Assembly: GCF_014698965.1 (NCBI RefSeq)
Contig: NZ_JACXAE010000036.1
Span: 114,444 to 178,443 of the forward strand
DNA from: Iningainema tapete BLCC-T55
GTDB taxonomy: Bacteria; Cyanobacteriota; Cyanobacteriia; Cyanobacteriales; Nostocaceae
Direction: 5' to 3'
Length of the DNA stretch: 64,000 nucleotides
Positions 16,438 to 25,600 of this stretch are shown piece after piece; the stretch's first letter is position 1; every line of letters begins with the position of its first letter. Position numbers and translations under genes: made by a program. The notes beneath the pieces were generated by a model. It did not search any database. It worked only from the letters and a program-made list of their open reading frames with translations, and had not been told where the DNA came from.

Positions 16438-17946
16438 ATGGCAAGAGATTTACGGGGATTCATTAAACTTTTAGAAGAAAGGGGACAGTTAAAGCGGATT
16501 TCAGCTTTGGTTGATCCTGAATTAGAGATAGCGGAAATTGCCAATCGGATGTTACAACAAGGTGGTCCAGGACTGCTATTTGAAAATGTCAAAGGAGCAT
16601 CTTTTCCAGTAGCAGTGAATTTGTTGGGAACAGTGGAAAGGATTTGCTGGGCAATGAATATGCAGCATCCACTAGAATTGGAAACACTGGGGAAAAAGTT
16701 GGCGATGTTGCAACAACCAAAACCACCCAAGAAGATTGGACAAGCGGTGGAGTTTGGTAAAGTGTTATTTGATGTGTTGAAGGCGAAACCAGGACGGGAC
16801 TTTTTCCCAGCTTGTCAGCAAGTGATCATCCAAGGTGACGATTTAGATTTAAATAAGTTACCTTTGATACGTCCATATGTCGGTGATGCAGGCAAGATTA
16901 TCACGCTGGGATTGGTAATTACAAAGGATTGTCAGACGGGGACGCCGAATGTAGGAGTGTATCGCTTGCAACTGCAATCTAAAAATACGATGACTGTACA
17001 CTGGTTGTCGGTACGGGGTGGGGCTAGGCATTTACGCAAAGCAGCAGAACGAGGGCAGAAGTTAGAGGTGGCGATCGCCTTGGGTGTAGATCCCCTAATT
17101 ATTATGGCAGCAGCCACGCCAATTCCGGTAGATTTATCAGAATGGCTGTTTGCTGGACTTTACGGTGGTTCTGGTGTAAACTTAGCCAAGTGTAAAACTG
17201 TAGATTTAGAAGTACCAGCCGATTCAGAGTTTGTGCTGGAAGGGACAATTACACCAGGGGAAGTATTGCCAGATGGACCTTTTGGGGATCATATGGGATA
17301 TTACGGTGGGGTGGAAGATTCTCCTTTAATTCGCTTCCATTGTCTGACGCACCGGAAAGAGCCAGTATATTTGACTACCTTTAGCGGACGGCCACCAAAA
17401 GAAGAAGCAATGATGGCGATCGCTTTAAATCGCATATATACCCCAATTCTACGCCAACAAGTTTCTGAAATTGTGGATTTCTTTTTGCCAATGGAAGCTT
17501 TGAGTTACAAAGCGGCGATTATATCTATAGATAAAGCATATCCAGGACAAGCGCGGCGGGCAGCTTTAGCTTTTTGGAGTGCGCTACCGCAGTTTACTTA
17601 TACTAAGTTTGTGATTGTGGTAGATAAAGACATCAATATTAGAGATCCGCGTCAAGTGGTGTGGGCGATTAGTTCTAAAGTTGATCCAACACGAGATGTG
17701 TTTATTTTGCCGAATACTCCATTTGATAGTTTGGATTTTGCGTCAGAGAAGATTGGTTTGGGGGGAAGGATGGGTATTGATGCGACAACGAAGATTCCCC
17801 CGGAAACCGAACATGAGTGGGGTGCAGCTTTGGAGTCAGATCCTCAGGTGGCGGCGATGGTTGACAGGCGTTGGAGTGAGTATGGTTTGGCTGATTTGCA
17901 GTTGGGGGAAGTGGATGTGAATTTGTTTGGGTATGATGTGAGGTAG
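16438..17946 (+). CDS. ubiD: UbiD family decarboxylase
   Basis: 502 residues, close to E. coli UbiD (497). Starts MARDLRGFIKLLEERGQLKRI. Family motifs: 'GGPGLLFENVKG', 'NVGVYRLQLQSKNTMTVHW', 'GDHMGYYGG', 'TTFSGRPPKEEA' and 'SKVDPTRDVFILPNTPFDSLD'. UbiD enzymes use prenylated FMN (made by UbiX, not in this window) for reversible non-oxidative decarboxylation; in cyanobacteria the likely step is 4-hydroxy-3-prenylbenzoate decarboxylation in plastoquinone synthesis. Single gene with its own promoter region (16305-16437). Confidence 0.93.
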   Translation: MARDLRGFIKLLEERGQLKRISALVDPELEIAEIANRMLQQGGPGLLFENVKGASFPVAVNLLGTVERICWAMNMQHPLELETLGKKLAMLQQPKPPKKIGQAVEFGKVLFDVLKAKPGRDFFPACQQVIIQGDDLDLNKLPLIRPYVGDAGKIITLGLVITKDCQTGTPNVGVYRLQLQSKNTMTVHWLSVRGGARHLRKAAERGQKLEVAIALGVDPLIIMAAATPIPVDLSEWLFAGLYGGSGVNLAKCKTVDLEVPADSEFVLEGTITPGEVLPDGPFGDHMGYYGGVEDSPLIRFHCLTHRKEPVYLTTFSGRPPKEEAMMAIALNRIYTPILRQQVSEIVDFFLPMEALSYKAAIISIDKAYPGQARRAALAFWSALPQFTYTKFVIVVDKDINIRDPRQVVWAISSKVDPTRDVFILPNTPFDSLDFASEKIGLGGRMGIDATTKIPPETEHEWGAALESDPQVAAMVDRRWSEYGLADLQLGEVDVNLFGYDVR

Positions 17947-17964
17947 GCATTGAACCGCCAATAA

Positions 17965-18045
17965 AAAGAGCAGGGGGGCAGGGGAGTAGGGAAGCAGAGG
18001 AGAAAAACTAATTGTTAGCTCCCCCACTCCCTCACTCCCCCACTA
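17965..18045. repeat. Purine/pyrimidine low-complexity repeat after ubiD
   Basis: A run of GAGCAGGGGGGCAGGGGAGTAG-like units is followed by a CCCCCACTCCCTCACTCCCC complement, forming an imperfect inverted pair. It resembles the GAGCAGGG array at 57572-57607. Confidence 0.5.
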
Positions 18046-18066
18046 ATTTTCATTCGAGGTACTTTT

Positions 18067-18852
18067 ATGCCTTCACCATTTCCCGGAATGAACCCCTATT
18101 TAGAAAATCCTGCATTATGGAAAGAAGTACATAATTTGTTAATAGTGGCGATTTTTGATGCGCTAAATCCCAAACTCCGTCCTAAATATCGAGTTGCTAT
18201 TGAACAAAGAGTATATCAAACGGCAGGGGATAATTCTTTGTTAGTGGGTATTCCGGATGTGGCGGTGCAACGTTCCCAAACTGCATTGAATCCTAAAACG
18301 GCAAATATCGCTATTGCTACACCTCCAGTTCAAGCTATGACAGTAACAATTCCTATGCCAGAGACGATTAGGGAGAGTTATTTGTCCGTGCGAGAGGTGA
18401 CGACGCGGGAGGTGGTGACGGTAATTGAGGTTCTTTCTCCTAAGAATAAACGTGCAGGTGAAGGGCGCAGGGCATATGAGAAAAAACGTCGGCGAGTACT
18501 GGGAAGTTTCACGAATTTAGTTGAGATTGACTTGCTACGGGACGGTAAACAAATGCGGATTTTAAGTAATGATACTAAGAGTGATTATCGGATTTTGGTG
18601 AGTCGAGGAGAATACCGTCCTAAAGCTGATTTATATGCGTTTAATTTACAAGATGTAATTCCTGAGTTTCCGTTACCTTTGCGCGAGGAAGATGTGGAAC
18701 CAATAGTTAATTTACAAACACTATTAACTGAACTATATGACCGAGCAAGTTATGATTTAGTCATAGATTACAGCATTGAACCAGTACCACCACTACCACA
18801 AGTAGATGCAGTTTGGGCTGATAAAATTTTGCAAGAAAAAGGCCTAAGATAA
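18067..18852 (+). CDS. DUF4058 family protein
   Basis: 261 residues beginning MPSPFPGMNPYLENPALWKEVH, the signature of DUF4058, a family almost limited to cyanobacteria and planctomycetes. Further conserved pieces: 'YLSVREVTTREVVTVIEVLSP', 'YEKKRRRVLGSFTNLVEIDLLR', 'DYRILVSRG'. The 'VVTVIEVLSPKNK' strand resembles a PD-(D/E)XK core, as in the Uma2 family, but activity is unproven. The 3' end overlaps a TPR remnant on the opposite strand by about 85 bp. Confidence 0.85.
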   Translation: MPSPFPGMNPYLENPALWKEVHNLLIVAIFDALNPKLRPKYRVAIEQRVYQTAGDNSLLVGIPDVAVQRSQTALNPKTANIAIATPPVQAMTVTIPMPETIRESYLSVREVTTREVVTVIEVLSPKNKRAGEGRRAYEKKRRRVLGSFTNLVEIDLLRDGKQMRILSNDTKSDYRILVSRGEYRPKADLYAFNLQDVIPEFPLPLREEDVEPIVNLQTLLTELYDRASYDLVIDYSIEPVPPLPQVDAVWADKILQEKGLR

Positions 18853-19112
18853 GGAAGAACTATTTTAATGGGTTGCTCAAAATCACCGATTGACTGCTGA
18901 TATTGTTGAAGTTGAACACGGGCAAATCCTCTACCAAAGTAAGAAAATGCGAAATTGGGTTCGAGGCGGATAGCTTGTTCAAAATCACTAATTGCTGGCT
19001 GATATTTTTCTAAATAAATGTAAGCTAATCCCCGGAAGAAGTAAGCTTCATAATTATTTTTGTCTATTTTTAAGACAGAGTTACAACTTTGAATGCACAA
19101 CCGAGTAATCAT
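18768..19112 (-). pseudogene. TPR protein fragment
   Basis: Residues ~10-85 of this frame hold two good TPR units ('YEAYFFRGLAYIYLEKYQPAISDFEQAIRLEPN' split over two lines of helices and 'AFSYFGRGFARVQLQQYQQSIGDFEQ'). The frame then leaves the TPR pattern and runs through the 3' end of the DUF4058 gene. No complete start or downstream domain is present. I read it as a leftover of a longer TPR gene, not as a working gene. Confidence 0.55.
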
Positions 19113-19123
19113 TCATTTGGTAA

Positions 19124-19247
19124 ATGATATCCCAATACTGCTCGGTTAGCAGTGCGCTCACCCGCGAAGATCCCCCCTCTCCCCCCTATCCCCAGAGGGG
19201 GGAGAGGGGGGATCAAATCTTAACCGAGAAGTATTGAATGATATCCC
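19124..19247. repeat. Nested inverted-repeat element (MITE-like)
   Basis: Outer arms around CAATACTGCTCGGTTA (left) and TAACCGAGAAGTATTG (right) are inverted copies with one mismatch. They enclose a perfect inner palindrome at 19169-19214 made of GATCCCCCCTCTCCCCCCT and its complement. No coding sequence. Confidence 0.7.
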
Positions 19248-19493
19248 GATTAAATTGATTATCTACAAGTTTGGTGCTTCCCGGAATAGTGATTGTAATG
19301 TTGTCTACTTCTGTTCCTGCGTATCTTAATCCTTTAAATAACAATTAGAAATCAATACCTAAGCAAGTTTTGCCAATTGACTTAAGGCATACCTTACAAA
19401 CCCGGCAGTCGTCTGGGCGTGGGATTTCGCCTCATGGGCGCGGCCTCATCTTTGCGCGAAATTTCATACCTTTAATCAGCAACGCCTTCTATC
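19248..19493. other. Non-coding region with a dispersed repeat
   Basis: No credible gene is seen. The stretch 19463-19487 (ATTTCATACC..TTAATCAGCA..CGC) also occurs, slightly changed, at 22633-22656, so at least part of it is a dispersed repeat. Confidence 0.4.
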
Positions 19494-19605
19494 GGCGTTG
19501 CATAATTGCGGGATGATTTTATTTTCTCTATAAATCGAAAAACTCAATTCTTGGCGTTCTTGGCGTCTTGGCGGTTCGTTTTTCATCCCCATGTTCTGCA
19601 ACGCC
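19494..19605. repeat. Inverted-repeat element truncating the isomerase gene
   Basis: GGCGTTGCATAATTGCGG at the left edge and an inverted copy ending TTCTGCAACGCC at 19605 form imperfect terminal repeats of about 23 bp. The element supplies the last codons of the minus-strand isomerase-like frame. Confidence 0.65.
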
Positions 19606-19960
19606 CAAGAAATGTTGCATAGGCTTTTGTGCGTTCGCTTCTGGTTGAAAAACTCCCACCATGCACTGAGTAGGCTGTAATGTCCATGCTTGCCAACCAG
19701 TCTGTCAGTCGCTGGAAATAGTTCCAGTCTTGCGGTTGCGCTAAATTGAAGGGATAGTGGCGTAAGCCCCAAACGAAAGCATGGTGTGCGCGATAGACCA
19801 TTCCTTTTTGCTTAAAATCCTGAATAGCCTGCACTGCATCTGTATCAGGTCGGGGACCAATCGCCAGTTCAACATGTCGAATGCCTGCCGACCAAAACAC
19901 CGTCAATGCTTCACGAATTGACACTCCACCGTAAGCAGACAAACTAAGATACATCTCCAT
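19583..19960 (-). pseudogene. Sugar-phosphate isomerase/epimerase-like protein, 3'-truncated
   Basis: From the ATG at 19960 (AGGAG 8 bp before) the frame reads MEMYLSLSAYGG, then 'SIREALTVFWSAGIRHVELA', 'KGMVYRAHHAFVWGLRHY' and 'ITAYSVHGGSF', which fits the first third of a xylose-isomerase-like TIM barrel. A normal member has about 260-300 residues; here only ~115 remain before the frame enters a palindromic repeat and stops. It follows the 228-residue gene by 10 bp and is probably the same operon. The truncated barrel should not fold as an enzyme. Confidence 0.6.
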
Positions 19961-19970
19961 TAGTATTCTC

Positions 19971-20657
19971 CTACATTGATGTATATTCAAAGCTTGCAGT
20001 TCTTGGCGTGAGGGCAAGTAGAGTTTTGGCATACCCTACTAACACACTTATTTCAGCTGTCAACTGGTCTATTTCTGCTTCTGGATGCTTTATCTTTTTC
20101 AACAAGCCACCTACATCGCCTGCAATGTAAAAATCGATTTGTTCTTTCAGAGAATCTTCTCTGTGCTCATTCAGGTTGTAGGTGCGTTTGTAAGGCACTT
20201 CAATCCGACACTCAGTATCGCCTAACCTTAGCGACAGAGAATAGCTGTACAGGATATGAGTACGTTCGTCATCATAGGCGTCAGGGTCTTCCTGGGTCTG
20301 GTAGTTGCTTAAACCTATCGGTAAATCGAGTGTTGCTAATAACCAGGTCGTAGGATCGTCTGCGATCGTAACGTCTGGTTTGTTAGAGTACCAAGAGCGA
20401 GACATCTGCTTGAAATCCTGCACAAATGCCCTGAATTCTGGTGTTGGTAGCAAACACCTCGCATCGGTAGCCAGGGCATCAGTGATACTTTTCAGTTCTA
20501 CCGCCTGTGCTTCAACCAGTGCCTGTTCTCTTGAGCGAAGTTCTTGCATTCTTGCCTGTACAATTTGTTGTAGCGCTGCAATCTCAGGGTCGAATCGACT
20601 CGCATGATTTTGCACCAATGCTTGGTAACCCGAAAGCAGGGAATCAGAATTTGTCAT
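19971..20657 (-). CDS. Hypothetical protein with N-terminal coiled coil
   Basis: 228 residues, ATG at 20657 with GGAG before it. Residues ~20-65 ('PEIAALQQIVQARMQELRSR') form a charged coiled coil. The rest is mixed alpha/beta, with 'DDPTTWLLATLDLPIGLSNY', 'LSLRLGDTECRIEVPYKR' and 'LKEQIDFYIAGDVGGLLKKI'. I do not recognise the family. It precedes the truncated isomerase-like gene by 10 bp, so the two were probably co-transcribed. Confidence 0.6.
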   Translation of the reverse strand: MTNSDSLLSGYQALVQNHASRFDPEIAALQQIVQARMQELRSREQALVEAQAVELKSITDALATDARCLLPTPEFRAFVQDFKQMSRSWYSNKPDVTIADDPTTWLLATLDLPIGLSNYQTQEDPDAYDDERTHILYSYSLSLRLGDTECRIEVPYKRTYNLNEHREDSLKEQIDFYIAGDVGGLLKKIKHPEAEIDQLTAEISVLVGYAKTLLALTPRTASFEYTSM

Positions 20658-20936
20658 AGCATTTCTCCGTTAAGAAGTGCAAATTGTTAATAAATGTTGC
20701 AGTTTGCAGAAATTGCCAACCACCTTATAGTTATTTTGTACTATATCATTATTCAGTTTATTGGACAATCTACTTCTGTACACTAGATTTAGTGCAGTGT
20801 TGATGGAGAACGAGATCGTTATGACAAATTCATTAGATAATCGCTACCCTGCATATTAACTTATACATAAAAATAAATGATAAAATAAGTCTAATAGTCA
20901 TTAAATGCTATATACTACAACACCAATTGGAGAAAA

Positions 20937-21182
20937 ATGCCAGCAATTGTTAAACTACAACTCTCCTTATCAGCTTTAGCAGAAGTAATATCTTCCCTTA
21001 ATTTAGAAGAAAAACGTCAACTTCAAGAAATAATTGAGCAACAGATTTTTGAAGCCGAAGAAGATTTGTACTCAGAGGATGTAGAAACACAAGCAGAAAT
21101 TCAAGCAGTTCGTGCTGAGTATGCAGTTGGTGAGTATATGACTATGGATGAATATATTGCCAACCGATCTAATCAAGCATAA
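20937..21182 (+). CDS. RelB/ParD-type antitoxin (probable)
   Basis: 81 acidic residues, ATG with GGAG before it. Shows 'SLNLEEKRQLQEIIEQQIFEAEEDLY' and a C-terminal toxin-binding tail ending 'TMDEYIANRSNQA'. The stop codon overlaps the start of the RelE-type gene by one base (TAATG), so the two are translationally coupled. The role follows from this pairing. Confidence 0.8.
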   Translation: MPAIVKLQLSLSALAEVISSLNLEEKRQLQEIIEQQIFEAEEDLYSEDVETQAEIQAVRAEYAVGEYMTMDEYIANRSNQA

Positions 21183-21442
21183 TGACCTATACTGTTATTA
21201 TTTCAAAATCTGTACAAAAGCAGATTGATGACTTGCCAAATGATGTTAAGGAGCGCGTTGTTGAGAAAATTCAAAATCTTGCAGATGAACCACGTCCCAA
21301 TGGAGTTGTCAAGTTAAAAGCATCTGATAACGAGTATCGTATTCGAGTTGGTGATTATAGAATTCGCTACGAGATTGATGATGAAAGTCAACTCGTGCAA
21401 CTTTTACAGTGCAAGCATCGGAAAGATGTTTATAGAAAGTAA
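21182..21442 (+). CDS. RelE/ParE-type toxin
   Basis: 86 residues, normal for the family: 'MTYTVIISKSVQKQIDDLP', 'VVEKIQNLADEPRPNGVVKL' and 'EYRIRVGDYRIRYEI', ending 'CKHRKDVYRK'. The basic C-terminal residues (R, K, H, R, K, Y) match the mRNA-cutting face of RelE toxins. It appears intact, next to its antitoxin, and the pair is one of only two apparently complete toxin-antitoxin modules in the window. Confidence 0.87.
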   Translation: MTYTVIISKSVQKQIDDLPNDVKERVVEKIQNLADEPRPNGVVKLKASDNEYRIRVGDYRIRYEIDDESQLVQLLQCKHRKDVYRK

Positions 21443-21557
21443 TTTGTAAATTCTTGTTATTTGCTATAGCAATTCAAACCGCATGTATACTACATTTACT
21501 TCAAGTTCATGAAGAGCAAGAATCACTGTCATTTATAAAGTTAGCCAAATATAAAAA

Positions 21558-22565
21558 ATGGAATTGTCATAAATTTTATCTGAATTAGAAAACAATACCG
21601 GAAAATTTCCTCGTTTAGCTTTAGAGAAAGCCATTGAAGAACGGGAAGCCATTACTCCTGTGTTACTGGCAACCTTAGAAAAATACAAAAATAACCTGGA
21701 GGAGTTACTAGAGAAATCTGAATACTTTTTACATAAGTAATAGGACAGAAATATTTACACATAAGGATTGCTAATCGCTAACTGCTAATTGCCTATTAGC
21801 CATTAGCTATTAGCAATTTACACCACCTTCATGAATGAATTTAATTTTGTCCGACTACTTATTTATGCCCTGTATTTGCTAGGACAATTTCGAGAACCAT
21901 TAGCTTATCCTCTGATTGTCGAGTTTGTTTCGGCTCCAGGAGAGATAGTACTTGATGTAACTGGAGATGTCGTCACTGAAGATTTAGGAAGAATCCTCGC
22001 TTCTGTTAGTGGCGCAAATATTGAACCAATCAAGCAACTAATAGAAAATCAACAAGCTAATGAATTTGTTAGATGCGCTGCCCTAAATTCATTAGTTGTA
22101 TTAGTAGCTCAAGGAATTATTTCTAGAGAGCCGATTATTGAATATTTTGATAAACTTTTCTCAACTATTCTTGAAAAGAAACCAGATTATATTTGGACTA
22201 ATTTAGTTATTAATAGTTCTTGGCTTTGTGCTAGAGAACTAAAGTCACACATTGAACGACTTTTTGAAGAGGATTTTATCGACACTTTTTTTATTAACCA
22301 AGAAGATGTGGAAGATTCTTTTCAACTAGGTTGGGAAGCGACCTTAACTGAACTGCGCCAGCATCCGCACTATTCTTTGATTGATGATACAATCTCAGAA
22401 ATAGAATCTTGGGCTTGTTTTCGACAAGAGAGTAAGAAGACGAACAACATCTCTATTCAGAAACAAGAGTTTAAGCGCTCATTTAGTAAATCTAAAGAGC
22501 CATCTAAGAACAAGAAAAAAATGCAGAAAGAATCTCGTCGAAAAAATCGAACAAAGAAAAAATAA
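21558..22565 (+). pseudogene. DUF1186 protein broken by a nonsense codon and a MITE
   Basis: From ATG 21558 the frame reads MELS, then TAA at 21570, then ILSELENNTGKFPRLALEKA; family members have a Glu there, so GAA became TAA. The same frame runs to EYFLH at 21734, is interrupted by a 126-bp inverted-repeat element (21735-21860) with several stops, and resumes at once as IYALYLLGQFREPLAYPLIV. Downstream sequence keeps the family core ('LDVTGDVVTEDLGRILASV', 'SSWLCARELKSHIERL') and a Lys-rich tail. The C-terminal 244 residues could be translated from an ATG inside the element (21831), but the full protein cannot be made. The function of DUF1186 is unknown. Confidence 0.85.
21735..21860. mobile_element. 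126-bp MITE inside the DUF1186 gene
   Basis: Terminal inverted repeats AAGTAATAGGACAGAAAT (left) and, read from the other end, AAGTAGTCGGACAAAAT. The centre holds GCTAAT/ATTAGC-type short repeats. Insertion splits the DUF1186 frame exactly between codons (FLH / IYALY). No transposase is encoded. A target-site duplication could not be fixed. Confidence 0.8.
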
Positions 22566-22573
22566 GATTTAGC

Positions 22574-22656
22574 CTCACGCAAAGACGCAAAGGCGCAGAG
22601 AACTTCTTAGCGTCTTAGCGTCTTAGCGTGAGATTTCATACCGTTAATCGGCAGCG
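22574..22656. repeat. Dispersed repeat with CTCACGC/GCGTGAG arms
   Basis: CTCACGC (22574-22580) and GCGTGAG (22626-22632) enclose AAAGACGC/GCGTCTTA-type short repeats. The tail GATTTCATACCGTTAATCGG is shared, with small changes, with 19463-19487. It lies between convergent genes. Confidence 0.55.
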
Positions 22657-22671
22657 CTTATATAATTCAAA

Positions 22672-25600
22672 TTACAACCCATTACCAATTAAAATAAATG
22701 GTGCCCAATAGTAAGGGTGAGCAAAGTTAGCGCTTGTCGTGGTTTGTTTGTCTGCTTGAGCAGATATTGGTTCTGTATTAATACCCCCACGCTTAATATT
22801 ATTTAAAGTTACCTGTTTGCCATAAAGTAAAGTTAATTGAGCTAAACGTAGAGCCTCTGATTTTGTGGGTTGGGCATCTTGGGCAAGGTTTTGGTAGAAA
22901 TGTTGCATCAATTCACTGGTGCTGGAGTCACTTACTTGCCATAATGAAGCCATGACGGCTTTTGCTCCACTATTAAGGAAATAGTATGCAACACTGGCAA
23001 TTTCTACACCGTCTTGAAGTGGTGCAGCAAGGGCTGTTTGGCAAGCTGACAATACGACTAGGTGAATGTTGCTTAACCCTGTTAAGGTTTTAATTTCCGG
23101 AATTGCCAGTTTGTCGCCAGTGCCTAATAGTAGATATGATGCATCTTTAGTACCGGGAACAAATTGACCGTGGGTAGCAAGATGCAGTACTTTGTATCCG
23201 GTAAGATTATCTCGTAGGGTACGATAATCAAAGGTATTGTTGAGGTACTCTTTTCCGGGATATATTCCTTGGTTGCTGGTGTTACTTCTGACAATTGCGT
23301 TTAATTCTTTGGGTACGTTTGTCAATGCCGGGAAACCACCCACCGCATTACTTACTCCCATCGCCAATACTGGGTTATTTTCGGTTCCTTTTGGGAGTTG
23401 ATCGCGCACATCTGTCAAATCTGCTGACAAGACGTTGTAGAGAGTATAGTTTTCGATCAGGTATTGTTTTCCATCAAATAATGCACTCATGGGGATATAG
23501 CGTGTCACGCGATCAAGTGCAAAAACTAGATTTTTAACTTGATTTTTCTGAAGTTCCGCCTCTAGGGGTTTCATCAGCCAGTTGTAGAGTTTTTGGCTGA
23601 CTGGTTGGAATTTAGCAATATCGGCAGAACCACAAGCGCGTTTTTCACACTCTTCCATTAAATCACGAAACTCTTTGACTGCTTTTCCTAATTCTGCGCG
23701 TTTGACTGGAACTTCAAATTTCTTGGCGGCATTTCCAGAGTACAACAATAACCAGAGTTTCTCATCTAGCACTAATGGGTAAATCATTACCGTACCAGGC
23801 TGTTTGACAATTTCCCTCACTGTTGCTAGTTTATTGGGGTCGAAGGTTGCTTTGTCATTGGCGATGCGGGAGTTGATTTCTTTGTCGATTTTCTCTAATT
23901 CAAGATTAAACTCCTTCACTACTTTAGAGAGTTGATCGTTAAGTTGAGTTTTTTGTTTACAGTTAGTCTTTTCACACTCGCTGATTTGTTTTGCTAATGC
24001 AACTATCGATTGATTGGGCGCGGCAATTTTGGCTTCAGACTCTGTGAGGGGAAGTTTTGGCTGATCTGTTGCCGCAGTGCTGGAACTTGCATATTCTTTA
24101 ATTTCCTGTGTTTTTAAAAGTTCCAGAACCTCTGTGGCTTCTTGTTCTCGTCCTTGGGAAAGTAGTAAGTTGGCAAAGGCGCGATAAATATCCGCTCTTT
24201 TAACTTTATTGAAATCAACTGTTGTCTCGAGAAAAGATTTTTGTAACTCAGGGGGTAAACCTTGAATACCGCGTCTGACTTCCTCAGTTTTATTGATATA
24301 CTGTTTATAGTAAGTAATAGCTGTATTCGGTTGATTTAAACTTTGATAAACGTTGGCTAACCCGGCATAAATACCAGCATCTGCAGCGGAAATTTGAGTG
24401 TTGGTTGTCACAGAAAGTGCTTGTTGATAGGCGGCGATCGCTTGTTGTTTCCGTCCAAACTTTTTATGCAAATCTCCTGTTAGATTAAGTGCGCTCTTTT
24501 CCCAGAGGACATTTTGAGTTTTTTGCGCAAATGTTAAAAAAGTTTGCGCTTCTTGCATTGCTTGAGCATCATTACCCAATTCACCATAACCGACACTGAG
24601 CATTCTATGGGCAAAAGCTTGCAGACGCGGAACTTTAATTTCTTGGAAAATGACTAACGCTTGCTGGGCTAATTGAACAGTTTTTTGTGGTTCTCCTTGA
24701 GCAAAATATGTATATGCTTGAGCCAATAAAGCGTTACCTTCACTTTGTCGATTCTTCAATTGCTGTGCTGTCGAAAGTGCTTGTTGGTAATTCGTTCTGC
24801 TTTTTGTATAGTCTCCTAAACTAGCATAAATATCACCTAAATTAAAAAAGGGTGATATCAATAATGGTGGGCTTTTTAAATCTTGAGCAATTTTCAAACT
24901 TTGCTGCGCCACTGCCAAAGCTTTTTGATAATCGTTGATAGAGGTGTAATAATAGCCCTGGTTATTTAATGCTATTGATTCTAAGCGCGGATTTTTTAGT
25001 TCTCGTGCTATCTTTAAACCTTGCTGAATTAAATCTTGTGCTTTAGGATAGTCACCAACAACTCTGTAAGCACTACCCAAATTAATCAGTAACTCTGCTT
25101 CTTGATCACGTCTGTTAATTTTCCGTGCTGATGTTAAGTGTGGTTCCGCAAATGCAATGACTTTTTGATATTCTCCCAACGCCTCATACATTGCACTCAA
25201 CCCAATCGTAGCTGTTACCTCATTTTGGTAATTTTTAATTTTTCTAGATAGTTCCAAAGCTTTTTGCGCCGTTTCTATTCCTTGCTCGTATTTTCCCTGG
25301 TCTATGTATACTTGGGTAAGATAGAACAAAGATAGTATTTCATTAGGAGAATTAGGAGTTTTCTGTGCCAGGGTTAAAGCTTGCTTAGCTGTTGACTCTG
25401 CTTTAACGGTATCTCCTACTGAAAGATAGCTTTGACTGAGAGTCATTAAAGCACTAATTTCATCGTCGCCTAAATTTGCTTTTTGCACTACAGCTAAAAG
25501 TTGTTGTGCAACTGAGAGTGCTTTTTGATAATTTCCCTGTTTATCGTAAATATCTCTGAGAACATCCAAAGCATTTTTTTTTAGTTGCGGATTTTCTAAG

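Noticed and set aside
20820..20860. Short frame MTNSLDNRYPAY
   Set aside because: Only 12 codons; it shares four residues with the start of the 228-residue gene, which is not enough to call it.
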